From: Caballeronia mineralivorans PML1(12)
Lineage (GTDB): Bacteria > Pseudomonadota > Gammaproteobacteria > Burkholderiales > Burkholderiaceae
Direction of reading: 5' to 3'
NCBI RefSeq assembly: GCF_001028175.1
Contig: NZ_AEJF01000056.1
Span: forward strand, 28,841 to 92,840
Length of the DNA stretch: 64,000 bases
This document shows positions 7,699-16,505 of the stretch, piece after piece. A model generated the notes under the pieces. That model saw nothing but the letters and a program-made list of their open reading frames with translations, was not told the origin of the DNA and ran no database searches. Within the stretch, counting starts at the first letter, position 1. Each line of letters begins with the position of its first letter. A program made the position numbers and the translations under genes.

Positions 7699-7939
7699 TC
7701 CACGGGTGTGATGAGCGTCGGGAAACTGCCGCTGAAATGCGGATCAAAACCGCGCCGGCCGTGACGAGCGCACACGCCAGCACGCGCCGTGCGGTCGGGT
7801 AGATCCTCGAGAACGGACGCGTGGCGGCGCACGGTCCGGCAGAGCAGTTGAAGAATGACTGCCGATGAAGGCGGCGTATCTGGGGGAGAGCTCGTAAGCA
7901 TCCGGCATACGGCAAGCACGAGCTTCAGCCCACCGCGTT

Positions 7940-8416
7940 TTACATCGGAACCGCCGCGACTTCCCTCACGGATTCCGCGTGGCTGTTGCCGCGAATGTAG
8001 TGTTCCAACTGGGTGATCGTAAATTGTTGCTCGGCGATCAGGTTCTTGACGAGATCGCCAATCGACACCATGCCGATCAGCAATCCGCCGTCGATAACCG
8101 GAAGATGACGTATCCGGTTTTCCGTCATGAGCGCCATGCATTCGTCCGTCGTTTGATTCAGGCGAACGTAGCGGATGGCTTTCGACATGACCTCACCGAC
8201 CGGCGTCTCTTTTGACGATCGGTCGTGCAACACGATCTTGCGGGCATAGTCACGCTCGGTCACGATGCCGGTGATGTGCTCCCCGGACGTGACCACGAGT
8301 GCGCCGATTTGTTTATAGGCCATCAGCTTGATGGCATCGAAGACACTTGCCGATGCCTCGATTGTATGAAATGTCTGATCTGTTTTCGAACTCAGCAATT
8401 GCGCGACTGTTGTCAT
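7940..8416 (-). CDS. CBS-domain-pair protein
   Basis: 158 residues: two CBS motifs and nothing else. The first covers about 1-70 (FHTIEASASVFDAIKLM, IGALVV, GIVTERDYARKIV) and the second about 75-135 (VMSKAIRYV, TTDECMALMTENRIRHLPVI, LIGMVSIGDLVK). A short tail follows. CBS pairs bind adenosine nucleotides such as AMP, ATP or SAM and act as energy sensors; stand-alone pairs often have unknown partners. Two adjacent ATGs exist. The one at 8416 is chosen because GAGG lies six bases upstream, against three for 8419. A close paralogue is encoded at 22601-23041, sharing VTERDYARK.V, DQTTD.CMALMTE.R.RHLPVIDG and SIGDLVKN. It is cytoplasmic and stands alone. Confidence 0.9.
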   Translation of the reverse strand: MTTVAQLLSSKTDQTFHTIEASASVFDAIKLMAYKQIGALVVTSGEHITGIVTERDYARKIVLHDRSSKETPVGEVMSKAIRYVRLNQTTDECMALMTENRIRHLPVIDGGLLIGMVSIGDLVKNLIAEQQFTITQLEHYIRGNSHAESVREVAAVPM

Positions 8417-8489
8417 CATGTGCCTCAATCAAGAAATAGGTTTGAGCGGCTGCTCGTGGTGCATTTGCATCTGCTGCACTCGTCATTCG

Positions 8490-8810
8490 TCAGTCAAAGT
8501 CGAACAGGTCACCGAGAAGCGACTTCTTCTTTTTGTACGGATAACGCCGGTCGCGATAATCGTCGTCGCTGTGACCGTGGCGACGATCATGGTCGTTGTA
8601 GTGCCGCCTTTCATCATGGCGACGCTCGGCCCTCGTACTCGCCAGAGCCGCTACCGGTTGCGGAGCAGATTCGCCTGCCGCGCGCTCGATTAGTTTGTCG
8701 AGTTCACCACGATCCAGCCACACGCCGCGACAGGCCGCGCAATAGTCGATCTCTATGCCCTGGCGATCCGCTATCAGCAGATCCGGCGTCTTGCACACTG
8801 GACATTTCAT
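8490..8810 (-). CDS. Zinc-ribbon (zf-TFIIB type) protein
   Basis: 106 residues. The ATG at 8810 follows GGAGG at nine bases' spacing. Residues 1-40 form a zinc ribbon with ligands C3-x2-C6 and C25-x2-C28 (CPVCKTP, YCAACRG), followed by VWLDRGELDKLIERA, the signature of zf-TFIIB (PF13453) proteins. The rest is a His/Arg/Asp-rich low-complexity stretch (RRHDERRHYNDHDRRHGHSD) ending in KKKKSLLGDLFDFD, a tail typical of this family. Role unknown; possibly nucleic-acid or protein binding. It is encoded just upstream of, and on the same strand as, the CBS-pair gene, with a gap of about 70 bases, so co-transcription is possible. Confidence 0.85.
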   Translation of the reverse strand: MKCPVCKTPDLLIADRQGIEIDYCAACRGVWLDRGELDKLIERAAGESAPQPVAALASTRAERRHDERRHYNDHDRRHGHSDDDYRDRRYPYKKKKSLLGDLFDFD

Positions 8811-8941
8811 TGCCTTGCCTCCTTCTTCAAACACCTTAGCGAAGCCTTAATGTATCGGATGTAGGCTTAATGTAAAATTCGTATTTTAGGTGTCGATACT
8901 TCGAGAAAACCGATGGTTTCATCGTTGCGGCGAGGGCATGA
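8811..8941. promoter_or_regulatory. Divergent promoter with direct repeats in front of the NhaR-type gene
   Basis: CTTAATGTA occurs at 8846-8854 and again at 8866-8874, exactly 20 bases apart or two helical turns, between the zinc-ribbon gene and the LysR-type gene. This spacing suits a regulator contacting one face of DNA. It is a candidate site only. Confidence 0.35.
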
Positions 8942-9835
8942 ATGAACTTCAAGCATTTGTATTATTTCTGGGCCGCGGCGCATGCGGGCGGCATTGCGCG
9001 TGCCGGCACGCAGTTGCACATCACGCCTCAAACCCTGAGCGGTCAGATCAAACTGCTTGAAGACGCGCTCAATAAAAAACTCTTCAAGAAGAGTGGCCGC
9101 AATCTCGAACTGACGGATGCGGGCCGGCTCGCGCTTGATTACGCTGACGAAATTTTTTCGCTGGGCGCCGAACTGGAAAGCGCGGTCAGGCAGGAGAAGG
9201 AAGCCGCGAGGACGCAACTGCGCGTTGGGGTCGCGGATTCGGTTCCGAAGACGGTGGCTTATCGGTTGCTCGAGCCGGCATTGAACCTGTCGGATTCACT
9301 GCGGCTGATTTGTCATGAGGGCAAGCTGCATGCGCTGCTGTCGCAACTGGCTGTGCATCGGCTGGATCTGATTATTGCCGATGCGCCGATCCCGCCCGAC
9401 GTGAACGTGAAGGCATTCAATCATTCGCTTGGCCGCTCGACGCTCAGTTGCTTTGCACCGAAAGCCTTGGCGGCACGCGCCGCCAAGGCATTTCCCGCGT
9501 CGCTAAGCGACATGCCGGTGCTGTTGCCCGGCACAGAGTCAGCAGTCCGAAGGAAGCTCGATCACTGGCTGAAGTCGCGCACGATATCGCCGCGCATTGT
9601 CGGAGAATTCGACGACAGCGCGCTGACCCTCGCGTTCGGCCGCGAAGGGCGCGGCGTGCTTTTCGCGCCAACGGTCCTGGCGGCACAACTCAGACGTGAG
9701 CACGGTTTGATCGAGGTCGGGCACATCGATACCATCGTTGAAGAGTTCTTCGCCATCTCCATCGAACGGCGGATCAGCCATCCCGCCATCTCGTCGATCA
9801 TGAGCACGGCGCGAAGCAAACTGTTCAATGTGTAA
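8942..9835 (+). CDS. nhaR: LysR-family regulator, NhaR type
   Basis: 297 residues. The helix-turn-helix at about 1-60 reads MNFKHLYYFWAAAHAGGIAR, AGTQLHITPQTLSGQIKLLE. The KHLYYFW and TPQTLSGQI wording is typical of NhaR rather than other LysR proteins. An effector-binding domain follows to the C-terminus. In E. coli NhaR activates the Na+/H+ antiporter gene nhaA in response to sodium. No nhaA is present here, so the target is unknown and the symbol marks subfamily only. The start at 8942 lies one base after another ATG (8938); GAGG lies upstream. It is divergent from the zinc-ribbon gene. Confidence 0.85.
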   Translation: MNFKHLYYFWAAAHAGGIARAGTQLHITPQTLSGQIKLLEDALNKKLFKKSGRNLELTDAGRLALDYADEIFSLGAELESAVRQEKEAARTQLRVGVADSVPKTVAYRLLEPALNLSDSLRLICHEGKLHALLSQLAVHRLDLIIADAPIPPDVNVKAFNHSLGRSTLSCFAPKALAARAAKAFPASLSDMPVLLPGTESAVRRKLDHWLKSRTISPRIVGEFDDSALTLAFGREGRGVLFAPTVLAAQLRREHGLIEVGHIDTIVEEFFAISIERRISHPAISSIMSTARSKLFNV

Positions 9836-9970
9836 GGCCAAACCTCAAACGTTCGATCTTCCACGGCCGCGCATTTCCAATCCGCGAATAAAAAAACCTT
9901 ACATTACGTTTAACTTTCATCTATAAATGCTATACGTGTTGCGGACTGCCATGTCACGCATCACGCCTCT

Positions 9971-10002
9971 GCCCGCCAGGCTTGCCTGCGGGCTTTTTTT
10001 TT
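9971..10002 (+). terminator. Intrinsic terminator
   Basis: GCCCGCCAGG (9971-9980) and CCTGCGGGC (9985-9993) pair around CTTG with one unpaired base, followed by nine T residues (9994-10002). It lies about 135 bases after the NhaR-type gene and insulates the antiporter gene. Confidence 0.8.
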
Positions 10003-10206
10003 CCCTGCGTGACAATCGGAAAATTACTTTCATATTTCTTTCGGTATTAACCCGATCTGGTAAAAACCCTGTCAATTCTTTCGTTTTACTTACTTGATAT
10101 ATCACATATCATTCATTCCATCGCCATCTGAAACCAGAGGCAGGCGATGACGGAGACGTCCATTCGGCGTCCCGAATACAAGGCAGCGAATGCCAAGGAG
10201 ACAGTG

Positions 10207-11511
10207 ATGGAAACGAATCGCCAGGTGGGAGCGTCGCGGCTAGCGTCGCCATGGGTGCAGCTCGTGTTCGGCGTGATCTGCATGGCCATGATCGCGAACA
10301 TGCAGTACGGCTGGACCCTGTTTGTGAATCCAATTGATGAAAAGCATCACTGGGGCCGCGCGGCGATTCAGGTAGCGTTCACGATCTTCGTGGTGACGGA
10401 AACCTGGCTGGTTCCTATCGAAGGTTATCTCGTCGACAAGTACGGTCCGCGTCCGGTCGTGGTGGCGGGCGGCTTGCTTTGCGCCATTGCATGGGTGCTT
10501 AATTCGGTTGCCGAATCGTTGCCGATGTTGTACTTCGCGGCAGCTGTCGGCGGCGTCGGCGCGGGCGCCGTGTATGGCACGTGTGTCGGCAACGCGCTGA
10601 AGTGGTTCCCCACTCGCCGCGGTCTGGCTGCCGGTATCACAGCGGCCGGTTTCGGCGCGGGGTCGGCCGCAACCGTCGTGCCGATCGCGCACATGATCAA
10701 GAGCAGCGGTTACGAAGCCACCTTCCTGTGGTTCGGTCTTGGGCAGGGGCTCGTCGTGTTCTTGCTCGGGATGGCATTGTTCGCACCGCCGGCCAGCCTG
10801 CTGGCATCGGTCAAGAGCGCCTTGAAGAGCGCGGTCTACAACGCGACGCCGAGGCAGGTCGTGAGCTCACCTATCTTCTGGGTCATGTACCTCATGTTCG
10901 TCATGATGGCGGCCGGCGGCTTGATGGCTACTGCACAACTGGGTCCCATTGCGAAGGACTTCGGCCTGCATGACTCGCCTGTTTCGCTGCTCGGTCTGAC
11001 ATTGCCTGCGCTCACGTTCGCGCTGACTATCGACCGGGTTCTCAACGGGTTGACCCGGCCTTTCTTCGGTTGGATCTCGGATCGCATCGGCCGCGAGAAC
11101 ACGATGTTCATGGCGTTCGCCATCGAGGCGATCGGCATCTTGCTGCTGTCGAAATATGGGCAGAGCCCGGTGGCGTTCGTGGTGCTGACGGGCATTGTTT
11201 TTTTCGCCTGGGGCGAAATCTACAGCCTCTTTCCGGCCACTTGCGGCGATACGTTCGGGCCAAAATTCGCAGCGACCAATGCGGGCCTGCTCTACACGGC
11301 GAAGGGGACGGCAGCCTTGCTCGTGCCGTTCAGCAGCGTGATTACCGCGGCGACCGGTAGTTGGCACGCGGTGTTCATGCTGGCGTCGGGTATGGCCGCG
11401 GCGTCGGCACTGCTCGCGCTATTCGTGCTCAAGCCGATGCGGCAGGCTCACAGGCAGAAACACGCATCGGCGGCAGTCGACATGCCGTTTGGTTCGGTCT
11501 TGAAGGAGTGA
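10207..11511 (+). CDS. oxlT: MFS antiporter of the oxalate/formate (OxlT) family
   Basis: 434 residues with about twelve membrane segments. The N-terminal wording WVQLVFGVICMAMIANMQYG, WTLFVNPI and later GRPFFGWISDRIGREN (here TRPFFGW) are characteristic of the OxlT group of the major facilitator superfamily. Archetype OxlT exchanges oxalate for formate across the inner membrane, but many members carry other small carboxylates. The ATG at 10207 follows GGAG at 10198-10201; the frame is open to 10147, where no ribosome site fits. No formyl-CoA transferase or oxalyl-CoA decarboxylase genes lie in the window, so oxalate use is not established. Upstream is a strong terminator, so it has its own promoter. 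Confidence 0.85.
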   Translation: METNRQVGASRLASPWVQLVFGVICMAMIANMQYGWTLFVNPIDEKHHWGRAAIQVAFTIFVVTETWLVPIEGYLVDKYGPRPVVVAGGLLCAIAWVLNSVAESLPMLYFAAAVGGVGAGAVYGTCVGNALKWFPTRRGLAAGITAAGFGAGSAATVVPIAHMIKSSGYEATFLWFGLGQGLVVFLLGMALFAPPASLLASVKSALKSAVYNATPRQVVSSPIFWVMYLMFVMMAAGGLMATAQLGPIAKDFGLHDSPVSLLGLTLPALTFALTIDRVLNGLTRPFFGWISDRIGRENTMFMAFAIEAIGILLLSKYGQSPVAFVVLTGIVFFAWGEIYSLFPATCGDTFGPKFAATNAGLLYTAKGTAALLVPFSSVITAATGSWHAVFMLASGMAAASALLALFVLKPMRQAHRQKHASAAVDMPFGSVLKE

Positions 11512-11594
11512 CGCGGCGGCTGGCAGAAGCCAATGTGTCGTTAAGCCTTGCTCGTTTCCAATGAAGAATGGCCGGCGATGAAGTCGGTCGTTCG

Positions 11595-11861
11595 TTATTT
11601 CCTGCCGACGAGATAACAGACGCCTTCGGGGCCGTAACGCTCGCTATGTGTTTCGTTCGCTTTCAGATGGAACACATCGCCTGCCTGATAGCGCGTTTCC
11701 TTATCGGCGATGCGCAGCGTCAATTCACCTTCAAGAATCAGTGCCTTGGCTTCGAACGAATGTGCGTGGTCGTCGAGAAACGCGCCGGCTTCGCGCTCCA
11801 CCAGCACGGTTGTCTGAAAACCCTCGCGTGCGAGCATTTCGATGAAATCGTCGCGTTCCAT
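11595..11861 (-). CDS. Small cupin-domain protein
   Basis: 88 residues. The ATG at 11861 follows GGGGA on the minus strand; a longer frame to 11897 has no ribosome site. It is a single cupin barrel: LDDHAHSFEAKALILEGELT carries the first metal motif (H-x-H-x3-E/A), and YQAGDVFHLKANETHSERYG the second (G...P/L...H). Small single cupins of this type bind a metal or small ligand and often lack known activity. It is cytoplasmic and convergent with the OxlT-like gene. Confidence 0.8.
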   Translation of the reverse strand: MERDDFIEMLAREGFQTTVLVEREAGAFLDDHAHSFEAKALILEGELTLRIADKETRYQAGDVFHLKANETHSERYGPEGVCYLVGRK

Positions 11862-11965
11862 GATCGTTCCCCTTTTCTCCGGGCTTTCCTCATCCACTAA
11901 TATAAGCGTCGGCGCGAATTGTAATGTTTCGTCGGGAGCAACTTCCCGCTTACGTCCTTATGTCC

Positions 11966-12394
11966 TTACGTCAGCCGCGCGACCGTTCCCGGATCCGGCT
12001 CCCCACCGAAATACATGTTCAACGCCGTTTCAAATGGTGTCTTGTCGCGGGCGGCGTGGGCAAAAAGCGTCATCGATGAATGGAATTTCAGGTCGTCGGG
12101 GTAACCGAAAATCTGCTCTACCGAGCGGCCTTCGAGCGTGTTCACGATCTGCGTAAGCACCAGCAAACGCTCGCCGAGCACGGAATGCTCGAGGTACGCC
12201 CGCGCCTCATCCACCGATGAAATCGCGTACCGGCGCGCCATCTCGCTGTGGCCCAATCCCTGGATCTGCGGAAACACGAACCACATCCAGTGCGTGCGTT
12301 TTTTGCCGGCCGCGAGCTCGGCCGTCACCGTTTCGAACAGCGGGTCCTGGGCATCGATAAAACGCTGCAAATTAAAAGGATCAGGATCGGTCAT
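11966..12394 (-). CDS. DUF1810-family protein
   Basis: 142 residues. The ATG at 12394 follows CGGAGG. The sequence [59 protein letters not shown], then LGERLL and [12 protein letters not shown] matches the DUF1810 (calpastatin-like) family along its whole usual length of 140 residues. No activity is established for it. The frame is open upstream to 12754, but that part lies antisense to the ABC ATPase and is not coding. It is divergent from the ABC-2 exporter. Confidence 0.9.
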   Translation of the reverse strand: MTDPDPFNLQRFIDAQDPLFETVTAELAAGKKRTHWMWFVFPQIQGLGHSEMARRYAISSVDEARAYLEHSVLGERLLVLTQIVNTLEGRSVEQIFGYPDDLKFHSSMTLFAHAARDKTPFETALNMYFGGEPDPGTVARLT

Positions 12395-12553
12395 GGCGGC
12401 CTCCGGGGTCTTGCTGGGTCTTGCTGGATCTTGCCGGAAAGCGCTGCAAGCCACGTTCCCGCTACGTTTCCGTCGCGTTCGGCGGCAACGCGGGCCCACT
12501 TGCAATCCCGGCCGTCTGCGAACGATATGCCGCTTTCTGCTATCTTCACGGCC

Positions 12554-13480
12554 ATGCAAAACATCATCGAAATCTCGAATCTCTCGAAGAGCTACGCGTC
12601 CGGCTTTAAGGCGCTGAAAAACGTCACGCTCGGTATTCGCCGTGGCGAAATCTTCGCATTGCTCGGGCCGAACGGCGCCGGTAAAACCACGCTGATCAGC
12701 ATTGTGTGCGGCATTGTGAATCCCACGGAAGGCACGGTGCGCGTCAACGGTCACGGCATTATCTCCGACTACCGGGCGGCGCGCGCGATGATCGGCCTCG
12801 TGCCGCAGGAGCTCACCACCGACGCCTTCGAGTCCGTCTGGGCGACCGTTTCATTCAGCCGTGGCCTGTTCGGCAAGCCGCCGAATCCAGCGCACATCGA
12901 AAAAGTGCTGAAATCGCTGTCGCTGTGGGACAAGAAGGACAACAAGCTGGTCACGCTGTCGGGCGGCATGAAACGCCGTGTGCTGATTGCCAAAGCGCTC
13001 GCGCACGAGCCGGAAATCCTGTTCCTCGACGAACCCACTGCGGGGGTCGACGTCGAACTGCGACGCGATATGTGGAATCTCGTGCGCGGCCTGAAAGCGA
13101 GCGGCGTGACGATCATCCTGACGACGCATTACATCGATGAAGCAGAGGAAATGGCCGACCGGATCGGCGTGATCAGCCGCGGCGAGATCATCCTGGTCGA
13201 GGAAAAAGCCGAACTGATGCGCAAGCTGGGCCAGAAGAAACTCGCGCTGCAGCTGGAAGACGAGATCGAGCGGATTCCCGACGGCTTGAATGCTTACCGC
13301 CTCGACCTGTCCGCCGACGGCAACGAACTTACCTACACCTACGACGCGAAGGACGAACCGGGACGCATCATTACGCTGTTGAAAGATCTCGCCGATAACG
13401 GCGTCAAGTTCAAGGACCTGCAAACGACGCAAAGCTCGCTGGAAGACATTTTCGTGAGCCTGGTCGGAGAGAAGAAATGA
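12554..13480 (+). CDS. yadG: ABC-2 exporter ATP-binding protein
   Basis: 308 residues. Walker A is GPNGAGKTT near residue 38, the signature is LSGGMKRR, Walker [12 protein letters not shown], and the switch histidine lies in [17 protein letters not shown]-terminal extension of about 80 residues ends in [13 protein letters not shown], as in YadG/DrrA-type ATPases. With the permease encoded next (overlap of four bases, ATGA) it should form an ABC-2 exporter in the inner membrane. The substrate is unknown. The start at 12554 ([14 protein letters not shown]) fits the family; an ATG at 12527 is a longer alternative. Confidence 0.9.
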   Translation: MQNIIEISNLSKSYASGFKALKNVTLGIRRGEIFALLGPNGAGKTTLISIVCGIVNPTEGTVRVNGHGIISDYRAARAMIGLVPQELTTDAFESVWATVSFSRGLFGKPPNPAHIEKVLKSLSLWDKKDNKLVTLSGGMKRRVLIAKALAHEPEILFLDEPTAGVDVELRRDMWNLVRGLKASGVTIILTTHYIDEAEEMADRIGVISRGEIILVEEKAELMRKLGQKKLALQLEDEIERIPDGLNAYRLDLSADGNELTYTYDAKDEPGRIITLLKDLADNGVKFKDLQTTQSSLEDIFVSLVGEKK

Positions 13481-14238
13481 ATATTCACGCCATCCGCGCG
13501 ATCTATATATTCGAAATGGCGCGCACCTGGCGCACCATCATGGGCAGCATCATCTCGCCGGTGATCTCGACGTCGCTGTATTTCGTGGTGTTCGGCGCGG
13601 CGATCGGGTCGCGCATTCCCGAGGTGAACGGCGTGAGTTACGGTGCGTTCATCGTGCCGGGGCTCGTGATGTTGTCGCTGCTGACGCAGAGTGTGTCCAA
13701 CGCGTCGTTCGGCATCTATTTTCCCAGGTTCACCGGGACCATCTACGAACTGCTGTCGGCGCCGGTGTCGTATCTGGAGATCGTGCTGAGCTACGTTGGC
13801 GCGGCCGCCACCAAGTCGATCATCCTCGGCCTCATCATTCTCGCGACTGCACGCTTGTTCGTGCCGCTGCACGTCGATCACCCGTTCTGGATGATCGTGT
13901 TCCTGCTGCTGACGGCGGTGACGTTCAGCCTGCTGGGTTTTATCATCGGCATCTGGGCGGACGGGTTCGAGAAGCTGCAGGTGATTCCGCTGTTGATCAT
14001 CACGCCGTTGACGTTCCTCGGCGGAAGTTTTTATTCCATCGATATCCTGCCGCCATTCTGGAAAGCCGTCGCGCTGTTCAACCCGGTGGTGTATCTGATC
14101 AGCGGCTTTCGCTGGAGTTTCTACGGTACCGCCGACGTCAGCGTCGAGATCAGCCTCATCATGACGCTGGTATTTCTCGCGGTGTTTATCGGCGTGGTCG
14201 CGTGGATCTTCAAGACAGGCTACAGGCTGAAATCATAG
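13477..14238 (+). CDS. yadH: ABC-2 exporter permease
   Basis: 253 residues with six membrane segments and the ABC2_membrane layout of YadH/DrrB: cytoplasmic N-terminus ([20 protein letters not shown]), then [20 protein letters not shown], and the late motif [20 protein letters not shown]. It overlaps the ATPase gene by four bases, so the two are translationally coupled. The pair resembles E. coli YadGH, an exporter of unknown substrate. Confidence 0.9.
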   Translation: MNIHAIRAIYIFEMARTWRTIMGSIISPVISTSLYFVVFGAAIGSRIPEVNGVSYGAFIVPGLVMLSLLTQSVSNASFGIYFPRFTGTIYELLSAPVSYLEIVLSYVGAAATKSIILGLIILATARLFVPLHVDHPFWMIVFLLLTAVTFSLLGFIIGIWADGFEKLQVIPLLIITPLTFLGGSFYSIDILPPFWKAVALFNPVVYLISGFRWSFYGTADVSVEISLIMTLVFLAVFIGVVAWIFKTGYRLKS

Positions 14239-14250
14239 GGAGCGTGGGTG

Positions 14251-14748
14251 ATGCGTGACGTGTTGATCGAACGATTCGGGCTTCAGCCGCATCCGGAAGG
14301 CGGCTATTTCCGCGAGACCTTTCGCGGCGCGAAAAACGTCACGCGCGAGGCTTCACCGGGCGCGACGCGGTCGGCATCGACGGCGATCTACTACATGCTT
14401 TGCGACGGCGCACATTCGGCGTGGCATCGGATCCGCTCGGACGAGGTGTGGCATTTCTATGCAGGCGAGCCAATCGATATCCATGTCATCGATACCGCCG
14501 GCCAGTTGCTCACGCATCGGCTGGGCAACGCGCTGACGCATGCCGACGCCGTGTTTCAGGCGGTCGTTCCGGCGGGGCAGTGGTTTGCGGCTGAACTATG
14601 CGATCAGTCGGCGTTCGCACTGGTGGGATGCACGGTGGCGCCGGGTTTCGAATTCAGCGAGTTCGAACTCGCCGATGTCGCGGCGCTGGCAAAAGCGTAT
14701 CCACAGCACGAGGGCGTGATCAGGCGGCTGGGCCCGGCGGTGAGGTGA
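14251..14748 (+). CDS. Cupin_5 (DUF985) family protein
   Basis: 165 residues. It reads HPEGGYFRETFR, TAIYYMLCDGAHSAWHRIRS, DEVWHFYAGEP, then VPAGQWFAAEL and FALVGCTVAPGFEFSEFELA, the standard signature of the cupin_5/DUF985 family. Members have a beta-barrel fold and some are epimerase-like, but function is not settled. The ATG at 14251 follows GGAG closely; the adjacent GTG at 14248 is less likely. It begins 12 bases after the permease stop, so it is probably the third gene of that operon. Confidence 0.85.
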   Translation: MRDVLIERFGLQPHPEGGYFRETFRGAKNVTREASPGATRSASTAIYYMLCDGAHSAWHRIRSDEVWHFYAGEPIDIHVIDTAGQLLTHRLGNALTHADAVFQAVVPAGQWFAAELCDQSAFALVGCTVAPGFEFSEFELADVAALAKAYPQHEGVIRRLGPAVR

Positions 14749-14762
14749 GGATAAAGCCTTGA

Positions 14763-14811
14763 GCGTGCGGCGTGCGGCGTGCGGCGTGCGGCGTGCGGCG
14801 TGCGGCGTGCG
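14763..14811. repeat. Seven tandem copies of a 7-base unit
   Basis: The heptamer GCGTGCG is repeated seven times without a mismatch, just after the cupin_5 gene and outside any supported gene. It is a simple-sequence repeat prone to copy-number change. Confidence 0.9.
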
Positions 14812-14933
14812 CGGTAATGCGGTGCCCACGCATACGGAACGTTGCGGCGAGTTGCAGCAATAGTCATCAGCATGATGAACGTCCTCTCGCGCTGACCAGG
14901 CAACGCAAGCAAACGTTAAAACGCAGCGACAAA

Positions 14934-14970
14934 AAAAGCGGCGCTCTCATTTCTGAGGCGCCGCTTTTTC
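14934..14970. terminator. Two-way intrinsic terminator
   Basis: AAAAAGCGGCGC and GCGCCGCTTTTT pair around about 12 bases that themselves hold CTCA/TGAG. It lies between the plus-strand ABC-2/cupin operon and the minus-strand gene ending at 14980 and can serve both. Confidence 0.85.
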
Positions 14971-14979
14971 ACGCTTCTA

Positions 14980-15183
14980 TTATAGATTGGCCCGGACTGC
15001 GTCGCGGACGGCATCCATCATACCGCCGTGATTCAGCGGAATGTCGAGTGAATCGCCATAGACGTCCTGATCCGCTTGTGCACGCGCTTCTTGCGATTCG
15101 CGGCGCATCGGCGCTTCGTACGCTGTGTCTGCGGACCGGATGGTGTCTCTGGCTTCGACGCGCTGCGCTTGATAACTCTTCAC
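14980..15183 (-). CDS. Small protein of unknown function
   Basis: 67 residues with a GTG start at 15183, seven bases after AAGGAG, a strong ribosome site that fixes the start. The sequence is polar and rich in Ala, Arg and Asp (YQAQRVEARDTIRSADTAYE, MRRESQEARAQADQD, LNHGGMMDAVRDAVRANL). No signal peptide or membrane segment is present. I do not recognise the family. The ribosome site and the terminator just downstream support a real gene. Confidence 0.65.
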   Translation of the reverse strand: MKSYQAQRVEARDTIRSADTAYEAPMRRESQEARAQADQDVYGDSLDIPLNHGGMMDAVRDAVRANL

Positions 15184-15618
15184 GATGAACTCCTTGCAGT
15201 GATGGAGCGGCGGGAGACTGCGATGCTACGGAACTGCCGTGACAGATTTACGACTCTTGGCGCTTTTCGGTGCACGACTGGAACGGCGGGCGGGCCGCTC
15301 GCCTCTGGCCGTGTTGCGCACCCTGCAATGAAAGCGCGGCTCTACAGTTTAATAGCGTCGTGATGGGGGATTCGTACTTCTGGCTTATGAAACAATGCAG
15401 GCTGTATCAGCGTGCAGCGCAGACTTTGGCTTGAAACTTGCCCTTGCAGAAAGCGCGTGCGGAGGAGGCCTGAAAGCGCCGGTCAGGATAGACGCCGTTG
15501 CCGGCGCAGGGTGAGAGTCGACACAGCCTTACGCTTTTCGCTTGAGCATTACGCTTGGCGCAAAAAGTTAAAGCACTTTCTCAATGTGGGCACACGGTGG
15601 ATCTGTTTCACATAATGG
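15184..15618. other. Intergenic with a possible small RNA ending at 15651
   Basis: About 430 bases without a convincing gene. The plus-strand frame at 15412-15615 has no ribosome site and odd composition. A strong plus-oriented terminator follows at 15619-15651, although no plus-strand gene precedes it, so a small non-coding transcript is possible here. No promoter was identified. Confidence 0.3.
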
Positions 15619-15651
15619 AAAGCGCGACCGCATGGTGCGGTCGCGCTTTTT
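15619..15651 (+). terminator. Intrinsic terminator without an assigned gene
   Basis: AGCGCGACCGCA (15621-15632) and TGCGGTCGCGCT (15636-15647) pair perfectly over 12 bases around TGG, followed by a T run. The T run is on the plus strand; on the minus strand only TTT follows, so it may end the DUF3331 gene less efficiently. Confidence 0.8.
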
Positions 15652-15679
15652 GACCATCCAAGCGTGCTCGACCAAGCTA

Positions 15680-16159
15680 TCAGGCGTGCTGGTCTTGCAA
15701 ATCAGCGTCGCTCGTCTCGTCCTGTGGCATGGAAGCCGCAAGAATCATCGCCGATGCGTTTTGCGGTTTCGGATCGCGCTGCGACGGCCGATACACCGAG
15801 TCGCCTCGGTGAATGGCTGCGCCGGTGAGTGCGCAGGCGCCGTCTGTTGTGGCCGTGGTAACGCGCCAGCCCTGATAGCCATAGTGGCAGGTCGCGGCGT
15901 CGGACCAGTAGACAATCGCTGTCGCGCTGCTCGGCCGCTCGATCACGCGCACAACAGCTTCAGGAAATGGCCGTGGCGATTGCGGTGACCGCGGAGACGT
16001 TGCGCGCGGATGATCACGCTCCCACGCTCGCGTGAGCCGCTCTAGAAACGGGTGCGCGGCCTTTTGCTGCGGTGCAGGTTCTCCGCCGCCGTTGTGGGTC
16101 GCTGTCAATGAGCGGACCGTTTGCAGCCACGGGTCCGCGCTTCTCGCTAACGCTGTCAT
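15680..16159 (-). CDS. DUF3331-family protein
   Basis: 159 residues. The ATG at 16159 follows AGGA. The C-terminal half (AIVYWSDAATCHYGYQGWRV, GACALTGAAIHRGDSVYRPS, NASAMILAA) is the DUF3331 signature, a family essentially confined to Burkholderia-type bacteria. The conserved Cys, Gly and HRGD positions suggest a small metal- or ligand-binding fold, but nothing is known. The N-terminal 65 residues are variable and Pro/Arg-rich. No export signal is seen. It stands alone. Confidence 0.85.
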   Translation of the reverse strand: MTALARSADPWLQTVRSLTATHNGGGEPAPQQKAAHPFLERLTRAWERDHPRATSPRSPQSPRPFPEAVVRVIERPSSATAIVYWSDAATCHYGYQGWRVTTATTDGACALTGAAIHRGDSVYRPSQRDPKPQNASAMILAASMPQDETSDADLQDQHA

Positions 16160-16505
16160 GGTTCGTTCCTGGCATGGTTCATGATCGAACTTACGCAATC
16201 AGCCAGTTCCGATAAATAGCGTTAAGGTGAATACACTGTCTTATCAGCGCGAATAATCGCATCAGTGCGTTATTCAATAAGGCTTTCCGGGATGTTGCGC
16301 CGCAGCGGAAATCATATTTGCGTTTCATTGAACGTTTTAATGACATCGATAGGGGCGAGGATTGGCGCGAAAGCAGGGAGGACACAATGTTGGCGCGACA
16401 AGGAATGTATAGGTTACGTAAGGTGTCAACTTTGGCCACAAGTCGTGAATTGCAACTTGCGTGGTTCATACTAGCGGCGCACCTACAACGTTGAACGAGG
16501 TATTC
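16160..16505. other. Divergent intergenic region
   Basis: About 345 bases between the DUF3331 gene (minus) and the RcnB-like gene (plus). One imperfect inverted repeat, GAATAA...TTATTC (16251-16275, with inner CGCA/TGCG), lies in an AT-richer part and could be a regulatory site. No gene is visible. Confidence 0.4.

Noticed and set aside
14763..14811. Heptamer array considered as CRISPR
   Set aside because: The units are contiguous, seven bases long and without spacers, so it is a microsatellite.
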